Source of the DNA: Phymatolithon calcareum
Taxonomy: Eukaryota > Rhodophyta > Florideophyceae > Hapalidiales
Assembly (NCBI GenBank): GCA_977006965.1
Contig: OZ345379.1
Coordinates: forward strand, 434,001-498,000
Length of the DNA stretch: 64,000 nucleotides
Direction of reading: 5' to 3'
The position numbers were made by a program, and so were the translations under genes. Shown piece after piece: positions 44,355 through 53,595 of this stretch. The notes below the pieces were generated by a model that was not told the DNA's origin, made no database searches, and saw only the letters and a list, made by a program, of their open reading frames with translations. Each line of letters opens with the position of its first letter. The stretch's first letter is position 1.

Positions 44355-44396
44355 ATTCATTGGCTACACCCTGGGGTGTACACACGGCCAATGAAT
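44355..44396. repeat. Nested palindrome
   Basis: Outer arms ATTCATTGGC (44355-44364) and GCCAATGAAT (44387-44396) are exact reverse complements. They enclose a second palindrome TACACCCTGGGGTGTA (44365-44380). The structure lies 38 bp left of the longer hairpin at 44435. Confidence 0.7.
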
Positions 44397-44434
44397 TGAT
44401 AATATACGTATATCTCTTACCTATGCAGTATACT

Positions 44435-44492
44435 GTTATCCAGATGTATGAAACCTGTTTGTAAACAAACAGGTTTCATACATCTGGATAAC
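44435..44492. repeat. Perfect hairpin with 27-bp arms and 4-base loop
   Basis: Arms 44435-44461 and 44466-44492 are exact reverse complements over 27 bp, separated by TAAA. No mismatch was found. Such a near-perfect cruciform is unlikely by chance. It could be a recombination site, an element end, a small-RNA precursor or the scar of a palindromic duplication. Confidence 0.8.
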
Positions 44493-46175
44493 TATGGCAC
44501 ATGCCATTTTGCCTGACCTTTCTATTCGTTATATACCTCTATGAGAGATGAGACGCCACTCGCCGCCGCTAGCCGAAGTCGAAAGCTCTGATCGGGTATT
44601 TAAAGGCTCACTGTAGCAAGTAGGAATACCACATGCAGGAGCCATTACCTGAGTTCCGATGCCCAGTGGTACTTAAGCCGCACCCTGCCATTCAAGATGT
44701 CGGCTATATCGATCCCTGCTCGTGAAACCAGACCGATCCCGCTCCCGCTCTATCTTCGCCCCAGTTTTCGTGCCGCCTGAAACTCCTCCTCGCCTCGCGT
44801 CCGCATAGAGCACAAGCGACATATGTCCTCTGTTCTGTACACCAAACCGATGAATCTGTCGTTCGACTGCACCTGCAGTCCTTTTCAAGATTCGTGAAAA
44901 TCGTAAGATACAAGATCATTCTTCCAATTGCTGTCTTTTACTTGAACTAACCACAATTTTATTCTTTCACTTCAAAAAACTGAGATGGACTTCAGAATAA
45001 GTGCAATTGCCCGCGGAGACAGCACTGCTCTTTGCTTCGTTTGCAGTCATAGGAGAGCTCATGTTTCAAGAAAGCGTACGACTTATTCCATACGAACCCG
45101 GCTCCATGAGCTTTCAAGAGCGCCCAACAGTCGAAGATTTGCGACCCTCCTTCTACGTTAATGGATACTAACGTCACAAATTTCACTTCGGTCTTCAAAA
45201 CGTACAGGTCTGTTCTGCCGTTCGTTGAATTTTTTCAAGGCCTTCCGACACTCGCATTTCACTGTCGCGGAAAGGCTTTTGGCTGCAAGTGACATTTTCA
45301 TCTACAACAGATCAGCGTCAATTTATTAACACAACGCATTTTATAGTATTTACAATCGCTTCCTCTGTACAACTTTGCGCTGCCAACCGCGTATGGTCTT
45401 CCTAACTTTCTCAATTTTCTTTGATTCTATCTTTTTTGGTACTGCAGATCGAAGCAGTTCACCATGTTGTAGCTCTCTTTCTGTATTGTAGATAGAATTA
45501 TTTGTGCGTCTGCAGCGAAACGCTTTTACGTGCTTCTGGTTCCCGATGGCAATCAACGAGTTCATAATTGATCATTAACAACTTTTGCGTCTTCTAGGAT
45601 TCGACATAGATCATATATATCTAATGCACTCATAAACAGACCTTTCTCGCAACCTTGACACATTTTTCGTACCCGACCACAGCAAGGGAAGGGCGTGTTC
45701 ACCCGTGACATAGTGTAATTGACCCACATCCTTGACGCTACCCCCTATCGTCATCGGCCGAGACCTACAGTCGATGGGACTCTAATTTTGGCCCTTCTAG
45801 TGTTCACATTCCACCGTGGCCTGAACAGTATGTTCACCGTCGCCAAAAATGAATCAGGCACCACACCAGACGCTAATCCGAGCCTACCCGACGCCAGATT
45901 ACAGCTCACTAACTTTCTGAAAGAGGAGTCCTCCGACGGTAGAAAATATGATACGACCGACTATCAAATTGGGTGCCTCCAATTAACGTCCCTGTGGATA
46001 TTGCTCCCCCAGTGCGTTTCTTCCGAAGTATCGAAATATTGGTATTTCCCGCATTCTCCAGCAATGCAATACTAATTAATCTCAAACGCAAGATATAGGG
46101 GTTTGCTAGACCCAAAATTCTTCCGTGGTCGAAGCAATTCTAAAGTGGTGAGATCGAAATTTCCCGCAGCCCCCA
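44493..46175. other. Spacer with a foldback end fragment
   Basis: No gene was recognised in 1.7 kb. At 46026-46057 the phrase ending TTTCCCGCATTCTCC matches the terminal motif of the foldback family, so it is an end fragment of another copy. Confidence 0.4.
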
Positions 46176-47104
46176 GGAGAATGCAGGAAATCGCGTAATT
46201 TCGATATTTCGAAAAAAAATAATACAGTCTAAGAACCAACCAATCCACCCAAAATATGTGACCAATAATGTGGCCTAGCTGCGATTTCCAAAGTGACCCT
46301 CCATATGATGCGACACAAAGGATCTTTCAATTGTAACTCCCAGATCTGAACGCGCCGTAGTAGTTATGATTTCTTTTCGTGTGTTACGGAAAAAAACCGC
46401 TGCTGGGAAAAACGCCAAGCGAAACTTTCGGCATTGACAATTGGCAAGAAACAGCGGAAAAAAGTTTCCCTTTCCTGTTTTTGTGGAGCCATAACTTTGC
46501 ATAAAGAGAGTCGCAATGAATTCGGTCTTCGTGAAACTTTACTCTCTAGTGTTGGAACTACAAAGTTTCGCAAACAAAATTCTAAAATGTGCGCTCCTTG
46601 CCGGCGAAAGTTGCAAGCGAAAGTCGAAAGTTTCGCCTAAAACGCGAAAGTTTCGATATCTGGAGGCAAGTTTCGTCAGGAATGCGTTGAGCTTTCTTGA
46701 ATTTTTTCATATGTTTCGAAAGGACTCATTGAGGACTACCAAGTTTCGCGAGAAAATGATTAAATTGGTAAGTTTTTCAATTAAATATGTCCAATTGAAG
46801 TTCGGTGCTCGCCGAAAGTTTCGATTCCGGCACATGTCGTGCCACGTGTTCGTTTTCTTCCAAGCGAAACTTTCGCTTGCCAAATTTTTTTCTGTAACTT
46901 ACTGTTTCATATAGTTGTGTCGCATGTGAGAAGCCGAAAAACAATTGAAAAACTATATATTATGCATCATAGTGAATGATACTTTGATAGATAATTATAG
47001 GTGTCCTATTGGTCACATGTTTCTTCTGCTTGGGGATTAGTTAGTTCCCAGAATATGCAAGGTTTCGCCGAAATATCGAAATTACGCAATTTCCTGCATT
47101 CTCC
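46176..47104. mobile_element. Long-inverted-repeat (foldback) element, copy 2
   Basis: The outer ends are inverted repeats: GGAGAATGCAGGAAAT continuing to about 35 bp (46176-46212), against its reverse complement at 47070-47104, with one difference by eye. Homology between left and right halves continues inward past AATATGTGACCAATA-like phrases to inner inverted blocks (GTTACGG at 46383, CTGTAAC at 46898). The element is thus one large foldback of 929 bp. Its core carries about ten CGAAA(C/G)TTTCG variants and aligns with copy 1 inverted. No target duplication was found and no protein is encoded. Confidence 0.7.
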
Positions 47105-48014
47105 AGGAAGTTGCTTTAAGTGGCGATACATAGAGAGACTTGGAAGCAAGTTGAAGAATCACTGAATCGGGAAGGGTGGCATTCATTCATTCATTTTGCC
47201 GACCCCCTAATGGGGCTAGCAGCAATTCGAGGGCCTACGTTTCTTCCAAACTCGCTATAGCGAGTTTGACTGCTGCTTTCACGTCTCGTCCAGGTCCGTC
47301 AGCAAAGATTGATCGCAATGCGGAATTTGGTGAAGAAATTTATTGCATCCCGAGTGCCTTATCTGCCTCCTGCACGCCCCTTTCGGGACGGGTCCCCGCG
47401 CAGCAATCGAAGGGATGCTAGTACCATCCGTCGCAGGGGACTCCTTGGGGGTCGTTGAAATTTAAAGGAAAAAATGGGACTTTCGGTTTCGGGGGACAGA
47501 GCTAAACTTGAAAATTTATGAGAATGTACACGGACAGTCATATGATAAGACAATTTGAGCTGATAATTTATAATTGGATCAGCTCGCGACTTCGTGCCCA
47601 CTATACACCGGCCGTTTTTGTGTGTGTACTCGCTTAAGAATGTCGTCATCCGCGAGCTTCGCGTTAGGTCCGTCCCGTCCAGGTCTGCTCCATGTTTGAT
47701 ATTCGGCAAGCGTATCATTTCTTTACCGGTTCCTTCATCCGCTCTGTATGACGTTCCTGCGAAAATCGACTCATTCGATTATACTACCCTTTTCGAAGAA
47801 CACCCTTTGTCGGATGAGCAAGGACAAAGACGATACGGAGGTATGGCAATCATCTCAAATGTTCCCACTCCAATTCTGACATTACCTACCTCTTGAGATC
47901 GTACACTGCGTGGAGACCACCGAGGATGTCATACAAGCACCTGCAAGGAAATTGTCGCCGGTGACCCGCAAAGATCGATACCGTTGTTATGTCTCGGTGC
48001 CAAATCCGGTGGCA
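47105..48014. other. Spacer
   Basis: No gene was recognised. Two short plus-strand frames lack domains. Confidence 0.3.
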
Positions 48015-48225
48015 GCCGAGAAGCGACCACGCGCGACGACATCCGGGCGTCGATCGAAATCGCTCAAGACTGTCTTGGCGCCGGAAACAGTAGCTGTCGA
48101 GAAGCAACCCCGCGCGAAGGCGTTCCCGTGCTCGAGACAATCTCAACGCTGAAATCAGCGGCAGTCGAGAAGCGACCACGCGTGAAAACGTTCCCGTGTG
48201 AACCGAAGTCGGTCAAACCTGTCTA
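48015..48225 (+). repeat. Three imperfect direct repeats, possibly coding remnant
   Basis: Units starting at about 48015, 48096 and 48164 share G(C/T)CGAGAAGC(G/A)ACC(A/C)CGCG. Their translations are similar (VEKRPRVKTF-like), but the frame changes between units. This looks like the remnant of a small Lys/Arg/Pro-repeat protein gene. Confidence 0.5.
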
Positions 48226-49007
48226 GGCGACAGCACCGGTTCCAGCCTAGAAGAAGCATTAGGCGAGCGAGGAAAGGGCCAAGGACGTCTTCCAGATGTG
48301 ATTCGGTGCGACCATCGCACCGATTTTCGCCACGCGGCGCTAAGCTGCGAGGGACCGAATTTCTGTGAGTCGGATTTACGGGCGCGCGCACCCGGCGGCG
48401 TTTGAAGACGCGGTACCACGCGGCGAAGGGTGGACAACCTGCGCAACAGTCTCACCGTCGCGCACTGTCTCCAGCGACTGCTTCAGAGTCCGAATCTCGC
48501 CGACCGAATGCGCTATATTAAGCCGAACGCCGAAGTTCCCTTGATCTCCAACGCGCGCAGCGAAAGCTTGCAGACGCATTCACACGGAGGCACGGATTAC
48601 CGAACGTGCCTGAACCGAGACATGAGCTTGCGTTTTTTTCGTTGACCACCCACCCACTCTTCATAGACTTTTGTTGTAGTATTCAAGCTACCCCACGTCT
48701 ACAACTACGGCAATACGGTTCTCCGGCAAGTGGTGCTTGTCCGGGAGGAGGTTCCTAAGAGTTACGGGACTGTGTCCGGAAACTCTAGTAAGGAGAAGCG
48801 CGACAGGGCTCGCCGTCTCTGGGGAGCTAGGCCATTGGACGCCGTGAAAGCTAAGCCGCCAAAGTTACGGTTTATGTTTGGAATAACCGAGATCTTATAC
48901 GAATCTGTCAAAGGCAGGCAGTCTCCAAACCTGCATCACTATCACAATGTTTACTGTTTCGATCGCAGTTATAAGGGAAAAAATGCAATTTTTAATGCGA
49001 CAGACAC
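48226..49007. other. Spacer and 3' flank of the 454-residue gene
   Basis: No gene was recognised. A plus-strand frame at 48730-49167 overlaps the minus-strand gene and has no domain. Confidence 0.3.
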
Positions 49008-50372
49008 TCAAAACCCATCACTGGTTTCCTGTTCGTCCCCTTCTTCCTCATCATTCTCATCACTATCAATTGCAGTCCTTTTTGTAGACGCTCTCGCTTT
49101 CACCAAGGCTCCGCTCTCGTCAATACGGATTAGAAATAGTCGGACAAGGTCTGCCATATTAATATAAGTCAGCAATCCAGACCCATAGTCGTGCATGAGC
49201 ATCGCAACTCGCATAACTTCACCCAGCTGCATTGCATGCCGCGGAAACTCAGAACCAACAGTAGCAGGACGTAGGTTGTCCAACTTCCTAATTCTCGCAA
49301 GTGCAGTATGAAGTCCTCTGTTCTCCTTCAATTTGGCGAAGGACTTAATAATTGCACACCATACCTTCACTCCTGTGGTGATGATTGCGGTGGACACAAC
49401 AGATGAATACACCTCCTTGTCGAAGTACGCACGCATCGAAAGCCGATCGATAAGGTCAGAATCCAGCCCCTTCTTGTTTTTGCGCATAAGCTGCACAAAA
49501 TCCACGGATGATCCCCACTCGGCCGCAAGTGCGCACCCCAGGCCAGAGTTTAAGGTCTGGATTGCCTTAATTATGTTATTGCTTTCCTCTAGATTTAAGT
49601 AGATGACACGGCAAGCTTCATTTTCAACGGTACTATTCTTTAAATTGGACAGCCACTTTTTCACATCGCTCTCTATGGCTTCCGATAAATCGAAAATTGA
49701 TCCCTCCTGGTGGACGAACTCAGTCAACAGATCAATCATCGCCGAAATGACTTTCCATCCCATGTCCAAGTTCGTCTTCTCGGATACTTTGAGCAAATGC
49801 GGCCACGCACGATAAGAAATTTTTAGAAGAATTTTGCGGTTTGTCTCCTTCCTCCACCATGATACACAGTGTGCCTCTGGTTTTTTGGCAATTACGTAGA
49901 AAATTGCGTGGTAGAGGACGAATGGAATGTTATCAAATATTGTTCCAGCGGCAGCTTCTCGGAGAGTTTCCAACAGCACATCGACACACTTTACAGCATT
50001 CTGCAGTGCTGCAATACGAGCTCCGTTGCTATTTAGGATGCTCTCAGCAGTCACATCTGTAGCGCCAATTTTGCTGACTTCTTTGGGGTAGTGCTCAACC
50101 AGTGATTCGAGGATGTACTTGCGCATTCCAACCTCGTAGACTTGCCTACGAAGCTTTTTCGACAGATCGGAAGACTTGGACAGTTCAACACAGCTGAGTG
50201 TGGACACAGACAACAACGCGTTCGCTTTAGCAGGTTCATCGAATTTTTTCTCAACGGTTGCTTTGGTCTCCTTGATCACTTCGTCCCAAATCCCTCGACG
50301 GACAGCGTGGACAAAACCTTCCTCGCTCCGAAGCCACGATATTTGAAGCAAACCGAGAGATGTGTCTGCCAT
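49008..50372 (-). CDS. Hypothetical all-helical protein of the Crypton-like block
   Basis: The ATG at 50372 gives 454 residues. The composition is helical throughout, with hydrophobic heptads (LLKISYRAWPHLLKVSEKT; IIKAIQTLNSGLG), and the protein ends in a very acidic tail (DENDEEEGDEQE). No transmembrane segment or catalytic motif is evident. The frame is intact. It is transcribed in the same direction as the tyrosine recombinase upstream and the GCR1_C-like gene beyond it, with AT-rich repeats between them. This suggests it is a third gene of one element. A host gene that happens to lie here cannot be excluded. Confidence 0.6.
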   Translation of the reverse strand: MADTSLGLLQISWLRSEEGFVHAVRRGIWDEVIKETKATVEKKFDEPAKANALLSVSTLSCVELSKSSDLSKKLRRQVYEVGMRKYILESLVEHYPKEVSKIGATDVTAESILNSNGARIAALQNAVKCVDVLLETLREAAAGTIFDNIPFVLYHAIFYVIAKKPEAHCVSWWRKETNRKILLKISYRAWPHLLKVSEKTNLDMGWKVISAMIDLLTEFVHQEGSIFDLSEAIESDVKKWLSNLKNSTVENEACRVIYLNLEESNNIIKAIQTLNSGLGCALAAEWGSSVDFVQLMRKNKKGLDSDLIDRLSMRAYFDKEVYSSVVSTAIITTGVKVWCAIIKSFAKLKENRGLHTALARIRKLDNLRPATVGSEFPRHAMQLGEVMRVAMLMHDYGSGLLTYINMADLVRLFLIRIDESGALVKARASTKRTAIDSDENDEEEGDEQETSDGF

Positions 50373-51109
50373 ACTGCTGAGCGTTGCGTGCACGGAATAA
50401 TCTTAGGTGGGTACGTTGGAGTTTTTTGGGCAACGCGAGGATCTTCTGGTATCTCAGTGAGATAATTTCTAGGGAGACTCATACTAAAAGTTATGATTTA
50501 GAAAAATATCATCACAGAACTGTGGTTGGACATCGGTTAAAAATACTGTGAGGCCACTTTAAATATGAAACAAACAATATATATTCTGCGTACCCAGAAA
50601 TTTCGCTGTGAACTCAGAACTATCTTAATGTTCAGAAAAGGGAATTGAGGGATCGATAGTATTCTGAACAATAATATTAACTGCTACAGATGTAATTAAA
50701 TACCCTGCACGGCCACTTCAAACGTGAAACAAAATATTAGCTTTCTGCGAGTCCAGATAATTAGCTGGTTAATCAGATTTTTTCTGTTTGTTAATAAGAG
50801 GGAAGACACGGAACGAAAACGATTCTGAATATTCATATTAACCTCTTTATAAATATATTTGTGTTGGTTCTCATAAAGAACATTTTTGTAAGTACATGCT
50901 TTAGCATGGTTGATCAGCGATACCGCTGTTGGAAACGGGAAAGCCGTGTTGACAACTCAGAGTCTGTGTGACGGAGAAAACATCTTATGTGTAAGCATTT
51001 CAAGTATGGAAATCCTCATAACTCCATAGCCCTTTCGCGTATCTACATAGCCCTAGATGGAATTTCAAACTAATGTCAATCGGAATCATTATAAAAGCGT
51101 CTCATCCTT
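50373..51109. repeat. AT-rich spacer with a 157-bp tandem duplication
   Basis: Units beginning at 50541 and 50698 (AAATACTGTGAGGCCACTT and AAATACCCTGCACGGCCACTT) align over about 150 bp with substitutions. Within them TTCAGAA, CCAGA and ATTCTGAA-like phrases recur, as elsewhere in 50.4-54.7 kb. No gene is present. Confidence 0.55.
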
Positions 51110-52249
51110 TCATGCACCGTAACGCAGCTCAGTCGTTCCTAGAGCTGTAAACCCAGCCAGAGCATAAGAGTTCTCCTTATCAACTACACCAATGTACAGC
51201 AGCATTTCTGAGAAGCTTTCCCATTTGAAACAACGGAAAATTGAAACAATGTCCCAACGAAGGATGAAGTAGAAATATCCAGCCCCACCTCTTCGCGCAC
51301 TGTGTTCCGACAAATGTCCTGATATTTCAACATGTTCAGCCATTTTCGCAATAGTTTTCCTGTACGTATCGTGATCAATTCTTCGTCCCGGTTGAAGTCT
51401 GTTAGAGCAAACCATAGGAAAGAGGGGTCCGGATGTAATACCGAACGCTCGCAAAATGCAAAGCCATCGGAGCAGAGCAGAAAGGCCACATATAGATATA
51501 TGAAGACCTCTTGTGAATTGGAAATGGGTCTTGGACGTCAGATTGTTCTTAGTTATTTGTAGAGTAGCTACAATTGCTGAATCAACAGTATTTCCTGTAA
51601 ATCTCAGTGACTCTTGATCAAGACGAATCATTTCATCGGCGCGAGACACGGAGGAAAACTGCATGCAATTTATGATGGCGCATTGCAATTGAAGAATATC
51701 GACAGTTATGTCAGCGCTCATTGCTCGTTGCACAAAGGGCTCGACGAACGAATTCGTGACCAAACGAACGTCTTCATGTGTTTCTTGATACGCGCGTTTC
51801 GTAATGTTGGAACCGCATTCCTTCTGAGCACGTGAAAGGGCCTTGATAAGAACTGTTAAATCTTCGCACTTTCCTGGATTTCCTCTGTAACACCCGTTAC
51901 CCAAATCAACGTAGTTTCCGTTTTCTCCACGAGACCTCCAGTAGCTGACAACTGAGCTCCTGATGTTAACTCCCGTTGTGTGGGCACCGAGACCCTCATA
52001 TCCTTGAGAAGGGGGACCACAACGTTCAAATATGAGTGCAAGAGCAACTGACACGGGGTGACATTCTTCAGATCGGGGGCTACTCGGAACAGTTGTATCT
52101 GGATCCACTCCAGCGCGCCGAAGTGCAGAGTCGTAGAGCTTTTGGTTACCCTTGTACCTTATTCTGGTCGCTTCGCTTGTTGGATTTCGCACAATATGAC
52201 GAGCACGATCGATTGACTTTGGGCCACCAATTGAATTTCTTTTCAACAT
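51110..52249 (-). CDS. Crypton-like tyrosine recombinase
   Basis: The ATG at 52249 gives 379 residues in an unbroken frame; a longer open frame upstream lacks an ATG. An N-terminal helical SAM-like domain (residues about 25-180) precedes a catalytic domain with Arg203 (SRADEMIRL), a possible Lys at 234 or 240, His316 and Arg319 (SEHSARRGG), Trp343 and the nucleophile Tyr352 (SEMLLYIG). This is the full R-H-R-W-Y set. The GG-A after HxxR and the FKWES.SEMLLYI box are typical of eukaryotic Crypton and DIRS recombinases. No RT or RNase H lies nearby, which favours Crypton (DNA transposon using circular DNA and recombination) over DIRS. Unlike the recombinase of the DIRS-like copy at 25 kb, this one looks active. 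Confidence 0.75.
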   Translation of the reverse strand: MLKRNSIGGPKSIDRARHIVRNPTSEATRIRYKGNQKLYDSALRRAGVDPDTTVPSSPRSEECHPVSVALALIFERCGPPSQGYEGLGAHTTGVNIRSSVVSYWRSRGENGNYVDLGNGCYRGNPGKCEDLTVLIKALSRAQKECGSNITKRAYQETHEDVRLVTNSFVEPFVQRAMSADITVDILQLQCAIINCMQFSSVSRADEMIRLDQESLRFTGNTVDSAIVATLQITKNNLTSKTHFQFTRGLHISICGLSALLRWLCILRAFGITSGPLFPMVCSNRLQPGRRIDHDTYRKTIAKMAEHVEISGHLSEHSARRGGAGYFYFILRWDIVSIFRCFKWESFSEMLLYIGVVDKENSYALAGFTALGTTELRYGA

Positions 52250-52625
52250 CTTCGAGCTTCGCACAAAAAGAGCCGGCGGAGGAAGGTGTTCTATTTTGTA
52301 CTTTTTGACAAAATCAAAATTCCAGTCTATAATAAACGACACGTGTGATATCTCATCGCTCTCCTCTAGATCTTGTCTCGATCTTAATTGAAACTGATAA
52401 ATCAGAAAATAATTCTGAATGTCCACTTGTCAAACTTTTAAATACTCAGTATTATTCTGAGTGTCCAGAAAACGATATGTTAGTTTTTTTCTAATTGATT
52501 AAAAGTTATCTTAAGAACCCTCAGTATCATTCTAAATATTCATCGAAGCAGCTCTTCTCTTACCTGATACAGAAACTTAAGAAACCATTACCTCGTAAGG
52601 CCTTGCTTTGTGTTGCTACTCAACT
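52250..52625. other. AT-rich spacer upstream of the recombinase
   Basis: Holds the region open upstream of the recombinase ATG and several CTCAGTAT / GTCCAG phrases. No gene was recognised. Confidence 0.35.
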
Positions 52626-53029
52626 TCAATTGTGCTTACGTCTTGACACTGTTAAAATGTCATATCTCCAATTCCAACTGCATGATGAACCCGTCCAATT
52701 TTCGAGAGCGAGTTCTGTATCAGTGATTTCTTGGGCATTTAGAAACGTTTTGTTCGGCGTATCTGCCAGTGTGGACATGTACTCTGGACCTTTGTTTCCG
52801 AATCTGTGTTGAAGCTGTGTTATTGTCAGCACATTGACAGTCGAAGGATTGCTGGAATTGCTGCTGGGCAGTCGAACAGAATCATCAGTTTCCAGCAACT
52901 CTCGAGCTGCACACCGGCTTCCTGAAGTAGTGCGTTCTTTAGCTGTCTTGGTGATACCTTGGTTGCAAGCAAATCCACGGCGTCGCCCACGTGGTCCACA
53001 TCTAGCATTATCGACATATCTTTCGCCAT
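52626..53029 (-). pseudogene. Small broken frame of the Crypton-like block
   Basis: An ATG at 53029 starts a protein-like frame (MAKDMSIMLDVDHVGDAV). At about 52,890-52,900 the protein-like sense passes to another frame that stays open to 52626 (LLETDDSVRLPSS ... ITDTELALENW). Joined with one frame change it would give about 130 residues. A short intron is also conceivable. No domain was recognised. It lies in the same direction as its neighbours. Confidence 0.35.
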
Positions 53030-53595
53030 TCAGTGCGTGTTATTCCCTGGTGCCGCCTCGGTTGCTTGCATCCTCTTCTTACCTCCCTGGAGCAATGATC
53101 ACGTGGTACTTTCGTCCGGATACTTTTGTTGAATATAATACTAACTCTTTACATAGCACTGGAGAGTAAAAAATGCTATCTGGATGTCCAAAATATGATT
53201 ATGGGTTTTACTTTTATCTTTGTATCACTCGTTTGAGCTCTGTTATCTTGGTGTTGTATTCTGTACATACAGTATTTGAACGGAGTCTTATAAATTTAAA
53301 TGGGCACCCGTATTCGCATTCGGGATGCCACTAAAACCTGCTTCACGTACGACTAAAATAAACATTCATAGAGTTTCCTTTGACCGCCCAGATTCTAATC
53401 TGGAAGCTCAGAAATAAAACTGGTTGGAATGTTCAGTACCGTGCACACTCAGAAATGAAACTGTTTGGAAAGTTCAATATCTTGTATACTCGGAATTAAA
53501 ACTGGTCGAAACGTTCAGTATCGTGTACAGAATGTACAGTCTGCTCAACACATGCAAGCTTTACGTGAGATAGCATAGTAATTGTCAAAGTACAC
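53030..53595. repeat. Spacer with a 41-bp tandem repeat
   Basis: Three units begin at 53407, 53448 and 53489, each CTC(A/G)GAA(A/T)T(A/G)AAACTG followed by GTTCA(G/A)TA. The period is exactly 41 bp over 53407-53529. The rest of the spacer (53030-53406 and 53530-53595) holds nothing recognised. Confidence 0.7.
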
